Shown one piece after another: positions 1 through 6,711 of a stretch of DNA of 8,953 nt. Positions within the stretch are counted from its first letter, which is position 1; each line of letters starts with the position of its first letter. Source of the stretch: an uncultured Clostridia bacterium (lineage in GTDB: Bacteria > Bacillota_A > Clostridia > TANB77 > CAG-508); the NCBI GenBank assembly GCA_944392525.1, contig CALXXB010000050.1, positions 1 to 8,953 of the forward strand, given 5' to 3'. A program made the translations under genes and the position numbers. The notes beneath the pieces were generated by a model that was not told the DNA's origin, ran no database searches, and worked only from the letters and a program-made list of their open reading frames with translations.

Positions 1-658
<658 letters not shown>

Positions 659-670
659 TTTCCTTATATA

Positions 671-859
671 TTAATCATCAAATAATAATTTTATTCCCCA
701 TAATCCTGATAATCCAACTAATCCATATACAATTCTAGAAATTATTGTCATATCACCAAATATAGTTGCTACTAAATCAAAATTGAATAATGCTATTAAT
801 CCCCAGTTAAGAGCTCCAATTATAATTAGTACTAATGCAATTTTGTCAACAACCTTCAT
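671..859 (-). CDS. DUF378 family small membrane protein (YuzA-like)
   Basis: A 62-residue protein of unknown biochemical role predicted to be almost entirely within the cytoplasmic membrane. Two hydrophobic helices (about 5-25 and 38-58) are joined by a short NFDLVATIFGD loop. The family marks are visible: GALNWGL at 15-21, NFDLV at 26-30 and the second-helix pattern RIVYGLVGLSG at 42-52. The length is usual for DUF378, including YuzA of Bacillus subtilis. ATG at 857-859 is preceded by an excellent AAAGGAGG ribosome binding site. The gene appears monocistronic: it is divergent from the CapA-family gene and the GGGACGG inverted repeat lies just downstream. The family is recognised with confidence; no function is known to me. 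Confidence 0.92.
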   Translation of the reverse strand: MKVVDKIALVLIIIGALNWGLIALFNFDLVATIFGDMTIISRIVYGLVGLSGLWGIKLLFDD

Positions 860-889
860 TTTATTTCCTCCTTTAGCTTAAATTTTTTC

Positions 890-917
890 ATTATCCTTAT
901 TATGTGAATTTTTTCAA
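890..917 (-). promoter_or_regulatory. Probable promoter of the DUF378 gene
   Basis: On the minus strand TTGAAA (912-917) lies 16 bases from GATAAT (890-895). A start near 883 gives a leader of about 24 bases, like the other genes here. It is back-to-back with the CapA-family promoter: the two -35 boxes are only about 15 bases apart, so the units could compete for polymerase. Confidence 0.45.
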
Positions 918-932
918 AAATTATTCATTTTG

Positions 933-961
933 TTGAATTTTTTTATTTTATGTGATATTTT
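933..961 (+). promoter_or_regulatory. Extended -10 promoter of the CapA-family gene
   Basis: TTGAAT (933-938), 17 bases, then TATTTT (956-961) preceded by TGTGA (951-955), so a TRTG extended -10 compensates for the weak -10 box. The predicted start near 968 gives a leader of only about 20 bases. The arrangement closely matches the promoter at 7631-7659. Confidence 0.65.
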
Positions 962-988
962 GTAGTAAAGAATTAGAGGTGATTATTT

Positions 989-2278
989 TTGAGAAGAGAT
1001 TCTGCGCGTACGCGTAATCGAAGGAAAAAGAAAAATATTGATACTGATTACCCTAAAGTACATAAAATTTTAATTTCTACTGTTGCTTGTTTACTTGTTT
1101 TCTTTATTATAATTGCTATTTTTTATTATTTTAAAAATAGGAATGATTATCAAAATTTAGTCGAAACTTCAAAACAAGAAATTGAACAAGAAAACCAAGA
1201 GAAACAAAATGATTCTTCGGAGAAAGAGGAAGAAGAGCCTGTAGATGTAACTTTTACTTTATCTGCTATTGGAGATATTATGTGTCATAATACTCAATAT
1301 ATAGATGCTTATAATGAAGATGCAGATACCTATGATTTTTCTTATGTTTTTGATAATATTAGTTTTTATACAAAGACAGCAGATATATGTGTCGGAAATC
1401 TTGAAACAACTTTTGCAGGAGAAGAAGTAGGTTACAGTAGTTATCCAACATTTAATACTCCTGACAGTTTAGCATATGAATTAAAAGACATCGGAGTTGA
1501 TGTTCTTTCTACTGCTGGGAATCACGCATTAGATAAAGGATTTGATGGTTTATCTAGAACAATAGATACATTAAATGCTGCAGATATAGCTCACCTTGGG
1601 ACATATAAAACAGAAGAAGATCAAAATAAAACTTTGATTAAATATGTTAAAGGAATTAAGATTGCATTTGTAAATTATACCTACGGAACTAACGGAATAA
1701 CAGTTCCTTCAGATAAACAATTCTGTATTAACTTAATAGATGAAGATTTAATGAAAAAACAAATTGATAGTGCAAAAGAAGAAAATCCTGATATAATAAT
1801 AGCCTGCATGCATTGGGGAAATGAATATAAAACAACTCAAAACTCTACGCAAAAAGAACTAGCAGACTTTTTATTTCAAAATGGTGTAGACATTATTTTA
1901 GGAACACATCCTCATGTATTAGAACCAATGGAAAAGAGGACTGTTACTTTAGATGACGGAACAACAAAGGATGGATTTGTAATTTATTCTTTGGGTAACT
2001 TTATAGCAGACCAAAATGCTGAATACACAAGAGACTCAATTATTTTAAATTTAGATATAACAAAACACGTAGATGGAACAATAACAATTGATAATTATCA
2101 ATATATACCAATTTATATGTATAAAGACTCTACTAAATCAAAACAAAAAATGAAATTATTAGACATCAATAAAACAATTTATAATTATGAAAATTATATA
2201 GATACTTCTATTAGCGAAAGTCTTTATAACACTCTAAAAAGTGAATTATCAAAGATTCAAGGTATTTTAGATAAATAA
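989..2278 (+). CDS. CapA family protein, membrane-anchored, metallophosphatase-like
   Basis: A 429-residue protein of the CapA/PgsA family, named for poly-gamma-glutamate capsule synthesis; many members stand outside capsule operons and have no defined substrate. The order is: very basic cytoplasmic tip (residues 2-15), one transmembrane helix (about 26-48), a Glu/Gln/Lys-rich linker (55-85), then the extracytoplasmic CapA domain (about 87-380). Metal-site-type motifs of the calcineurin-like fold are intact: GDIMCHN 95-101, GNLETT 136-141, GNHALDKG 177-184, MHWGNEY 274-280, GTHPHVLEP 305-313 and SLGNFI 334-339. The start is TTG at 989, chosen because AGAGGTG (975-981) lies 7 bases upstream and no in-frame ATG gives the basic tip and helix. 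No capB, capC or ligase neighbours are visible, so capsule synthesis is not supported; a wall or surface hydrolase role is equally possible. Confidence 0.92.
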   Translation: MRRDSARTRNRRKKKNIDTDYPKVHKILISTVACLLVFFIIIAIFYYFKNRNDYQNLVETSKQEIEQENQEKQNDSSEKEEEEPVDVTFTLSAIGDIMCHNTQYIDAYNEDADTYDFSYVFDNISFYTKTADICVGNLETTFAGEEVGYSSYPTFNTPDSLAYELKDIGVDVLSTAGNHALDKGFDGLSRTIDTLNAADIAHLGTYKTEEDQNKTLIKYVKGIKIAFVNYTYGTNGITVPSDKQFCINLIDEDLMKKQIDSAKEENPDIIIACMHWGNEYKTTQNSTQKELADFLFQNGVDIILGTHPHVLEPMEKRTVTLDDGTTKDGFVIYSLGNFIADQNAEYTRDSIILNLDITKHVDGTITIDNYQYIPIYMYKDSTKSKQKMKLLDINKTIYNYENYIDTSISESLYNTLKSELSKIQGILDK

Positions 2279-2309
2279 AAAGAAAATGGAAAAATCCATT
2301 TTCTTTTTT
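2278..2309. terminator. Bidirectional terminator between the CapA-family gene and corA
   Basis: A 13-bp stem, AAAAGAAAATGGA (2278-2290) with its complement (2295-2307), a 4-base loop, and T/A runs on both sides. It begins at the last base of the CapA-family stop codon and overlaps the stop of the convergent transporter gene, so it can end both transcripts. Confidence 0.85.
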
Positions 2310-3258
2310 AATCTAACATATTTCTTCTTTTTAACCACCAAGAAACTAACAATGTAAGTATTACAGAAATAGCAATCATTATAATAAATCCAAAAGGACT
2401 ATTTTGTAATGGTAAATTAACATTCATTCCCCAGAAACTAGAAATCATGGTTGGTATAGCTAGTATAATTGTAATAGATGTCAATGTTTTCATAACACTA
2501 TTTAGGTTATTTGAAATAATTGATGCATACGCATCCATTGTTCCATTCAAAATATTGGTATATATTTGTGCCATTTCTATAGCCTGTTTGTTTTCAGTGA
2601 TTGCATCTTCTAGTATTTCACTATCTTCTTCGTATAATTTGATTATTTTCCCTCTTAGAGTTTTCTCCATTACTAACTCATTTGATTTTAATGATGTTGT
2701 AAAATATACTAATCCTTTTTCTAAGTTTAGTAATTTCAAAAGTTCCTTATTCCTCATAGAATTTTTTAATATATATTCAGCAATTTCTGTTTCCTTATTT
2801 ATTTGTTTTAGATAATTTAAGTAAAAAGATGAATTTAAATATAATATTTGGAAAATAAATCTAGTTTTCTTATATGTTTGAAAATTCTTAATTTTTCTTT
2901 TTTCAAAACTTTCAATAATTTTATTTTTCCTTAATGAAACTGTTATAAAAAAATCATCTCTTACGACAATCATTCCTAATGGCATTGTAGCATATATTTC
3001 ATTTTCTTCTCCCTTTTCTATAATAGGAACATCTACTACAAAAAGGATTGTGTTGTCATCATCTTCCTGATCAATTCTGGCTTTTTCTTCATAATCTAGA
3101 GCATCTCTTATAAAGTCTTCTTGTATGCTTATACTCTCACATACTTTTTTTATTTCGTTTTCCGATGGATTTACTAAATTAATCCATGAGCCTTTCTTAA
3201 ATTCTTTTATTTCTTGGAACTCATTTGTTTCCATATCTGTATTATAAATTTTTAGCAA
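2308..3258 (-). CDS. corA: CorA family magnesium/divalent cation transporter
   Basis: Cytoplasmic-membrane channel of the 2-TM-GxN superfamily, expected to import Mg2+ (possibly Co2+ or Ni2+) as a homopentamer. From the TTG start it has 316 residues, normal for CorA: an N-terminal alpha/beta cytoplasmic domain (1-110), long helices (110-250), TM1 (about 256-276) ending in the selectivity motif GMN at 277-279 (context FWGMNVNLPL), TM2 (about 288-309) and the short basic tail KRRNMLD. Three starts are possible: GTG 3267, ATG 3264 and TTG 3258. The ribosome binding site overlaps the first two and leaves only TTG at normal distance; TTG also gives the usual family beginning MLKIYNT. The gene lies 39 bases behind the deoxyribosyltransferase-like gene with no terminator between, so they probably share a transcript. 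Efflux by a ZntB-like relative cannot be excluded. Confidence 0.92.
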   Translation of the reverse strand: MLKIYNTDMETNEFQEIKEFKKGSWINLVNPSENEIKKVCESISIQEDFIRDALDYEEKARIDQEDDDNTILFVVDVPIIEKGEENEIYATMPLGMIVVRDDFFITVSLRKNKIIESFEKRKIKNFQTYKKTRFIFQILYLNSSFYLNYLKQINKETEIAEYILKNSMRNKELLKLLNLEKGLVYFTTSLKSNELVMEKTLRGKIIKLYEEDSEILEDAITENKQAIEMAQIYTNILNGTMDAYASIISNNLNSVMKTLTSITIILAIPTMISSFWGMNVNLPLQNSPFGFIIMIAISVILTLLVSWWLKRRNMLD

Positions 3259-3264
3259 ATCCAT

Positions 3265-3274
3265 CACCCCTTCT
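3265..3274 (-). promoter_or_regulatory. Ribosome binding site that decides the corA start
   Basis: The minus strand reads AGAAGGGGTGATGGATTTG. AGAAGGGGTGAT matches the 16S anti-Shine-Dalgarno complement over most of its length and covers both the GTG at 3267 and the ATG at 3264. Only the TTG at 3256-3258, six bases after it, stands at a usable distance. Confidence 0.6.
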
Positions 3275-3297
3275 TATTTTTCTCCAACACTATTATT

Positions 3298-3702
3298 TTA
3301 GTATGTTTCGGGCGTTTTGTCAATATTATTTTCGTTTTTCAATTTGTTTAAATCACCTTTTAGCGGAATTACTCCCCATCCTTCTAGTTCATCTAAGTAT
3401 GGTTTATATAAGTCATTTAACACAAAAACTTTCTTTTGTTTATAAAATGCCATCGCAATTTCAACAAACGTATTAGGTCCTATATAGTTTTCAACGCCAT
3501 TTTTTGGCTCATTAACAGCAAGTAGTATGTCTGTTTCATTTTTACATATTTCGTCAAAATGTTTTAACGAAGCTTCTTTCTTGTCTAAATCTATTATAAA
3601 TTCTTTTGGCACCACTACTTCATAACCTTTGTTCTTAAGCTTTTTTGCTACTTGAAAGACATTTTCTTTTACTTTCGAACTTCCACTTAAAACTATTCTC
3701 AT
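3298..3702 (-). CDS. Nucleoside 2-deoxyribosyltransferase-like protein
   Basis: A 134-residue soluble protein that looks like a single-domain member of the N-deoxyribosyltransferase/Rossmann-like superfamily. It starts MRIVLSGSSK (strand plus glycine/serine turn at 6-9), continues with a helix and a second strand (GYEVVVPKE, 26-34), then TDILLAVNEPKNGVENYIGPN (57-77) leading into NTFVEIAMAFYKQKKVFVLND (77-97). Glu81 stands where 2-deoxyribosyltransferases carry their catalytic glutamate, before a helix and a strand; the end VIPLKGDL (111-118) is typical of the small family variant. Such proteins may cleave N-glycosidic bonds of nucleosides or nucleotides, but most small members are uncharacterised, so activity here is not established. 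The ribosome binding site is weak (AGAG, 3712-3715). It is probably the first gene of a two-gene operon with corA. Confidence 0.75.
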   Translation of the reverse strand: MRIVLSGSSKVKENVFQVAKKLKNKGYEVVVPKEFIIDLDKKEASLKHFDEICKNETDILLAVNEPKNGVENYIGPNTFVEIAMAFYKQKKVFVLNDLYKPYLDELEGWGVIPLKGDLNKLKNENNIDKTPETY

Positions 3703-3736
3703 TTGTTTTTTCTCTTTTCTTTTTATTATTAATTAT

Positions 3737-3765
3737 ATTTTATATTTTAAATTCATATTTTTCAA
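3737..3765 (-). promoter_or_regulatory. Possible promoter of the deoxyribosyltransferase-like gene and corA
   Basis: On the minus strand TTGAAA (3760-3765), 17 bases, TAAAAT (3737-3742), giving a leader of about 28 bases. The region is almost all A and T, so other -10 readings exist and this is tentative. Confidence 0.4.
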
Positions 3766-3790
3766 TAGCAAAATATAGTTTTTCAATTAA

Positions 3791-3823
3791 AATAATAAAA
3801 ACTTCCTATTATATAGGAAGTTT
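3791..3823 (-). terminator. Terminator of the tRNA-Lys transcript
   Basis: An 11-bp perfect stem AAACTTCCTAT (3799-3809) / ATAGGAAGTTT (3813-3823) with a 3-base loop, followed on the minus strand by TTTTATTATT. It begins 7 bases beyond the encoded CCA end of the tRNA. Confidence 0.8.
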
Positions 3824-3829
3824 CTATTT

Positions 3830-3905
3830 TGGTGACTCTTCTCGGCTTCGAACCGAGGACCTCCAGATTAAGAGTCTGTTGCTCTACCAACTGAGCTAAA
3901 GAGCC
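3830..3905 (-). tRNA. tRNA-Lys (anticodon CTT)
   Basis: A 76-base gene with CCA encoded. The acceptor GGCTCTT pairs with AAGAGTC (one G-U), the D-arm contains AGCTCAGTTGGTAGAGC, the anticodon loop CTCTTAA reads CTT (codon AAG), the variable loop is short, the T-arm contains GGTTCGAAGCC and the discriminator is A. It is transcribed alone, from its own promoter and to its own terminator, between the deoxyribosyltransferase-like gene and the VanW gene. Confidence 0.97.
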
Positions 3906-3927
3906 ATTTATTATAAAATTTATATTA

Positions 3928-3950
3928 CAATGTTTTTTAAAAGCATTGTT
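3928..3950 (-). repeat. Inverted repeat in the leader of the tRNA-Lys transcript
   Basis: Arms ACAATG (3928-3933) and CATTGT (3945-3950), with T and A runs between them extending the stem after one imperfect pair. It lies inside the roughly 50-base leader removed when the tRNA 5' end is matured. It may only be a folding aid for processing; no function is shown. Confidence 0.45.
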
Positions 3951-3962
3951 CAGACTTTTTTT

Positions 3963-3991
3963 ATTATAGTATTTTTTTTCATAATTGTCAA
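3963..3991 (-). promoter_or_regulatory. Full-consensus sigma-A promoter of tRNA-Lys
   Basis: On the minus strand TTGACA (3986-3991), 17 bases, TATAAT (3963-3968): an exact match to both boxes at the ideal spacing. The predicted start near 3956 leaves a leader of about 50 bases before the tRNA. It is the strongest promoter in the window. Confidence 0.9.
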
Positions 3992-3999
3992 TAGTTAAG

Positions 4000-4028
4000 A
4001 CCAATACTTTTTAGTATTGGCCTTTTTA
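4000..4028. terminator. Hairpin at the 3' end of the VanW gene
   Basis: An 8-bp stem CCAATACT (4001-4008) / AGTATTGG (4013-4020) with a TTTT loop. The clear U-run (CCTTTTTATT, 4021-4030) lies on the plus side, whereas minus-strand transcripts from the VanW gene would see only TCTTAACTATT after the stem. It probably ends VanW transcription, inefficiently, just before the tRNA-Lys promoter. Confidence 0.5.
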
Positions 4029-4035
4029 TTATCTT

Positions 4036-5955
4036 TTATGCAGCTGGTTTTTCAGTTGCTTCTGTTGTGGTTGTTACTGGTTCTTCTACTATTGGTGTTT
4101 CTGTCGTGGTTGGTGTCGTTGTCTCTACTGTTTGTTCTTGCGTAGAAGAATTAGTTACTGCTCCTGTTCCCCTTCTTACTATTCTTGTCATAGCACTATA
4201 AGTATCTCTTGAAAGTAACTCTGTTGAAACTGTTTTTCCGTTTAATAATTTAGTTATATATGTTTCAGTTATTAATCCGTTTGCTCCTTTTTGTTTAACT
4301 ACTTCTGTTCCTTGTGGTAATGTACTATCATCTATATATTGAGTAGAGTATGGAATAGTAGATACAGTTTTTGTACTAAATTTAAATGTGTATTCATTTT
4401 CTTCTTTTATTCCGTAGATTGATATTGTAGCTATTCCTGCATTTGCTGTTGCAACTATTCTTATAGGATATTGTCTAGTATTTTTAAATTTAAAATCTGT
4501 TGAACCATAAACTACTGTTGCATCTCTTCCTGCTGGTACATATGAAGTTACAAATTGATGATTTCTTCTTTCAACAATTTCTAAGTTTGCAAGTAAAGCT
4601 GCATTATATAATGTTGAAGATATTTGGCAAATACCTCCACCTAAACCATCTACTACTTGACCTGCTTCGTAAATTTTAGCATTTTTATATCCTGCTGCTA
4701 CTGTTCTTGCGCCTACTACATCATTATATGAGAATGTCTCTCCTGCTAAAAGTACTGTTCCGTTAATCTTTTGGCAAGCAAGTTTTAAGTTTGTTGTTCT
4801 ATCAACATCACTTACATCGTATCTTGTTGTAAATGTTGATAGTTGGTCAGGGAATGCTTCCTCCCCTAGTTCATCTATAGTTACTTCTGGCTGTGTTATT
4901 ATTAATGGTATTACATATTCTTCTTTATCTTCTTTTAACATTTCCTTTGCTGCTTCCACATCAAAATCTATACCTTCAACTTCTGGATGTACTTCAAATG
5001 GGTCTTTTACTATATAAGCATCTTGTGCTTCTTGATATACCTCTTCATGAATTTTATCAATGTCTATTGGGTCTGGCTCTTTATTTGCAACAGGCATTTC
5101 TATTACATCATCACTTGCATTTGGATTATTTAATCTTTCTTTTACTTGCGCAAGTAAACTATCTGTGTCTATTATTATTCCAGCTTTTCCTTTATTTATT
5201 ATTAATTCATCATCTTCAACAGAATAGCTAGATTCAATCACAACATCGGGTAAATTAATATTCATATCTTCTATTGTTTGTCTTGTTACTTCTTCGTTTA
5301 ATGTCATCTCTACAGGTATATCCTTTTTAGCAATTAATGCAAATAAAATATCATAATTATTCACAAAAATATTTGAACTTTTTCCGATTGAATAAGCTTT
5401 TTCTACTGCTTCATCAATTTTATAATTTACTTCCATTAAAACAGGACTTAGTGTTGTTTCATATTCTCCATGTTTTAATTGTATATCTTTTTCTTTCTTT
5501 TCATTATAAACAGCTTCTATTTTTGCTTTTGCCTCTTCCTTTGATAAGCCTGATACGTCTATTTCCGCAATTGAAACTCCATTTACAATATTTTCATTAC
5601 TAACATTTACTAAAGCAAATATTGTTGATATAAAAAGTCCTACTAAAAGAAGAATTACTATTATTACGCCAATTACTACGTATTTTCTCTTACTTGTTTT
5701 CTTTTTATCATTTTCCATCTTGTTCATTTCTTTTTCTTGTTCTTTAGGATTTTCTTCTGACTTTTTGAATTTAGGCTCTGCCTCTTTTTTATTGTTTTTT
5801 TGTTCTTCTTTTTTCTTCGTCTTTACTGCTTCAGCTTTTTCTTCATTCTTTTTCTCTTTCTTTTCTTGTTTTTTTACCTTTTCCTGTTCGGCCTTTTTCT
5901 CCTTTTCTACTTCTTTTGTTTTTTCCTCTTTCTTATCCATAACTTTTTCTCCCAT
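4036..5955 (-). CDS. VanW family protein with PG-binding and G5 domains, membrane-anchored
   Basis: A 639-residue single-pass protein expected to face the cell wall. The order is: a highly charged cytoplasmic region (1-90; about 70% of residues 7-60 are Lys or Glu), a transmembrane helix (about 91-116), two putative peptidoglycan-binding_4-type segments (about 125-235 and 245-355), the VanW domain (about 374-505) with LAGETFSYN, GLGGGICQISSTLYNA (437-452, Cys443), ERRNHQF and YVPAGRDATV, a G5 domain (about 523-598; IPYSTQYIDD, QKGANGLITE), and a Thr/Pro/Glu-rich tail. VanW was named from a vancomycin cluster, but such stand-alone proteins are common in Clostridia and are not evidence of resistance; their biochemical role is unsettled. 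The start at 5953-5955 has AAGGGG seven bases upstream; an ATG five codons later (5940) with GGGAG before it is an alternative. It is monocistronic. Confidence 0.93.
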   Translation of the reverse strand: MGEKVMDKKEEKTKEVEKEKKAEQEKVKKQEKKEKKNEEKAEAVKTKKKEEQKNNKKEAEPKFKKSEENPKEQEKEMNKMENDKKKTSKRKYVVIGVIIVILLLVGLFISTIFALVNVSNENIVNGVSIAEIDVSGLSKEEAKAKIEAVYNEKKEKDIQLKHGEYETTLSPVLMEVNYKIDEAVEKAYSIGKSSNIFVNNYDILFALIAKKDIPVEMTLNEEVTRQTIEDMNINLPDVVIESSYSVEDDELIINKGKAGIIIDTDSLLAQVKERLNNPNASDDVIEMPVANKEPDPIDIDKIHEEVYQEAQDAYIVKDPFEVHPEVEGIDFDVEAAKEMLKEDKEEYVIPLIITQPEVTIDELGEEAFPDQLSTFTTRYDVSDVDRTTNLKLACQKINGTVLLAGETFSYNDVVGARTVAAGYKNAKIYEAGQVVDGLGGGICQISSTLYNAALLANLEIVERRNHQFVTSYVPAGRDATVVYGSTDFKFKNTRQYPIRIVATANAGIATISIYGIKEENEYTFKFSTKTVSTIPYSTQYIDDSTLPQGTEVVKQKGANGLITETYITKLLNGKTVSTELLSRDTYSAMTRIVRRGTGAVTNSSTQEQTVETTTPTTTETPIVEEPVTTTTEATEKPAA

Positions 5956-5988
5956 AAAAATTCCCCTTTTATTTTTTATTTCCCTTTT

Positions 5989-6017
5989 ATATTACCATAA
6001 AGCAAATTTTTTTACAA
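5989..6017 (-). promoter_or_regulatory. Extended -10 promoter of the VanW gene
   Basis: On the minus strand TTGTAA (6012-6017), 17 bases, TAATAT (5989-5994), immediately preceded by TATGG, so a TRTG extended -10 is present. The start near 5982 gives a leader of about 27 bases carrying AAGGGG. Confidence 0.7.
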
Positions 6018-6092
6018 TATTTATTTAGCTTTTCTAAATTATTCTAATTGCCTAAAAAACTTGATTTTTCATACCCTTTATATTCATGTTTA

Positions 6093-6118
6093 TTTTTGTT
6101 ACAAAATTGTAACAAAAA
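6093..6118. promoter_or_regulatory. 26-bp perfect palindrome, candidate operator
   Basis: Arms TTTTTGTTACAA (6093-6104) and TTGTAACAAAAA (6107-6118) are exact reverse complements around a central AA. It stands alone in the divergent region between the VanW and starch-binding genes, centred about 75 bases before the predicted start of the plus-strand gene and about 120 bases before that of the VanW gene. No gene transcribes through it, which favours protein binding over an RNA hairpin. The distance suits an activator or a distal repressor site. The regulator is unknown; the half-site spacing differs from Rex (TTGTTAANNNNTTAACAA). Confidence 0.6.
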
Positions 6119-6144
6119 CGTAAAGAAAATTTTTAGAAAAATAC

Positions 6145-6173
6145 TTGAACATTGTAGAATTTAATATTATAAT
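6145..6173 (+). promoter_or_regulatory. Strong sigma-A promoter of the starch-binding protein gene
   Basis: TTGAAC (6145-6150), 17 bases, consensus TATAAT (6168-6173). Transcription would start near 6180, about 30 bases before the ATG. The upstream AT-rich palindrome is about 27 bases before the -35 box. Confidence 0.82.
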
Positions 6174-6209
6174 GTTAGCAGCAAAAGACAAAAAAGGGAG
6201 AGAAATTAA

Positions 6210-6680
6210 ATGGAATTATCAAAAAATATATTCTTTAATACAGACAAATTAGTTGAAAATAGTAAAGTTAAAATCTCATATTTAGGAAAATTATATCAAG
6301 AAAACTCAGAAGAAGTATCTATTCACTATGGGTTTGGTTTAAATTGGGATAATGTTAATGATATAAAAATGGAAAAGACAGATTTAGGTTTTCAAGCAGA
6401 AATAGAATTATTGGAAGGTGATACTTTTAATTTCTGTTTCAAAAATGGAAATGACGAATGGGATAATAATAATGGTCAAAATTATGTATTTCCATTAGAA
6501 AAAGTTCAAACTGAGTTAGTTGTTTTAGATGACGAACCTGTTGCTTTAGGATCTGCTAGAAAATTAAGAAGATCTTATTTATGGAGTAAAAAAGTTCGTT
6601 TAGCTGTTTATAAAATAATTACTTATTTACCAAAACTAATTTCAGGAAATTATAAAAGAAAATTAAAAGAAAATCAATAA
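6210..6680 (+). CDS. Stand-alone starch-binding (CBM25/CBM53-like) protein with basic tail
   Basis: A 156-residue protein without signal peptide, so probably cytoplasmic. Residues about 16-96 look like a carbohydrate-binding module of the CBM25/CBM53 starch-binding type: KVKISYLGKLYQ (19-30), SIHYGFGLNWDN (37-48), alternating strands, FNFCFKNG (73-80) and the hallmark WDNNNGQNY (84-92). In characterised enzymes this module binds alpha-glucans beside amylase or starch-synthase domains; here no catalytic domain is attached. Residues 114-155 form a Lys/Arg-rich, partly amphipathic tail (RKLRRSYLWSKKVRLAVYK, then ITYLPKLISG) that I do not recognise. A role in binding intracellular glycogen is an inference. 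ATG at 6210 has GGGAG nine bases upstream, and the promoter is strong. It is divergent from the VanW gene and ends at a terminator shared with the dehydrogenase gene. Confidence 0.8.
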   Translation: MELSKNIFFNTDKLVENSKVKISYLGKLYQENSEEVSIHYGFGLNWDNVNDIKMEKTDLGFQAEIELLEGDTFNFCFKNGNDEWDNNNGQNYVFPLEKVQTELVVLDDEPVALGSARKLRRSYLWSKKVRLAVYKIITYLPKLISGNYKRKLKENQ

Positions 6681-6683
6681 ATT

Positions 6684-6711
6684 AAAGCGATACATAAGTA
6701 TCGCTTTTTTT
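6684..6711. terminator. Bidirectional terminator between the starch-binding and dehydrogenase genes
   Basis: A perfect 10-bp stem AAAGCGATAC (6684-6693) / GTATCGCTTT (6698-6707) with loop ATAA and a T-run on the plus side. On the minus strand the stem runs into TTTAATTTATT. It lies directly between the two convergent stop codons and overlaps the dehydrogenase stop. Confidence 0.87.

Noticed and set aside
989..2278. Poly-gamma-glutamate capsule operon
   Set aside because: Only a CapA-family gene is present; no capB/capC or pgs partners are next to it, and it is flanked by its own promoter and terminator.
2447..2815. A 122-codon plus-strand frame within corA
   Set aside because: It is an antisense shadow of a well-supported CorA coding region and has no ribosome binding site.
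3783..4004. A 73-codon minus-strand reading frame over the tRNA-Lys gene, containing SLAQLVEQQTLNLEVLGSKP
   Set aside because: This is the familiar false translation of a tRNA gene; its middle is the tRNA-Lys itself, and the frame spans the tRNA promoter and terminator.
4036..5955. Vancomycin-resistance determinant
   Set aside because: VanW-domain proteins are widespread wall proteins; no van ligase, dehydrogenase, dipeptidase or two-component genes are nearby.
5720..6028. Long plus-strand frames rich in Phe, Ser and Leu opposite the start of the VanW gene
   Set aside because: They are the antisense of Lys/Glu codons (GAA/AAA read as TTC/TTT) and have no ribosome binding site or promoter.
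6095..6116. Rex (NADH-sensing) operator reading of the palindrome
   Set aside because: The half-sites TTGTTA/TAACAA are present but 8 bases apart rather than the 6 of TTGTTAANNNNTTAACAA, so the site is out of register for Rex.
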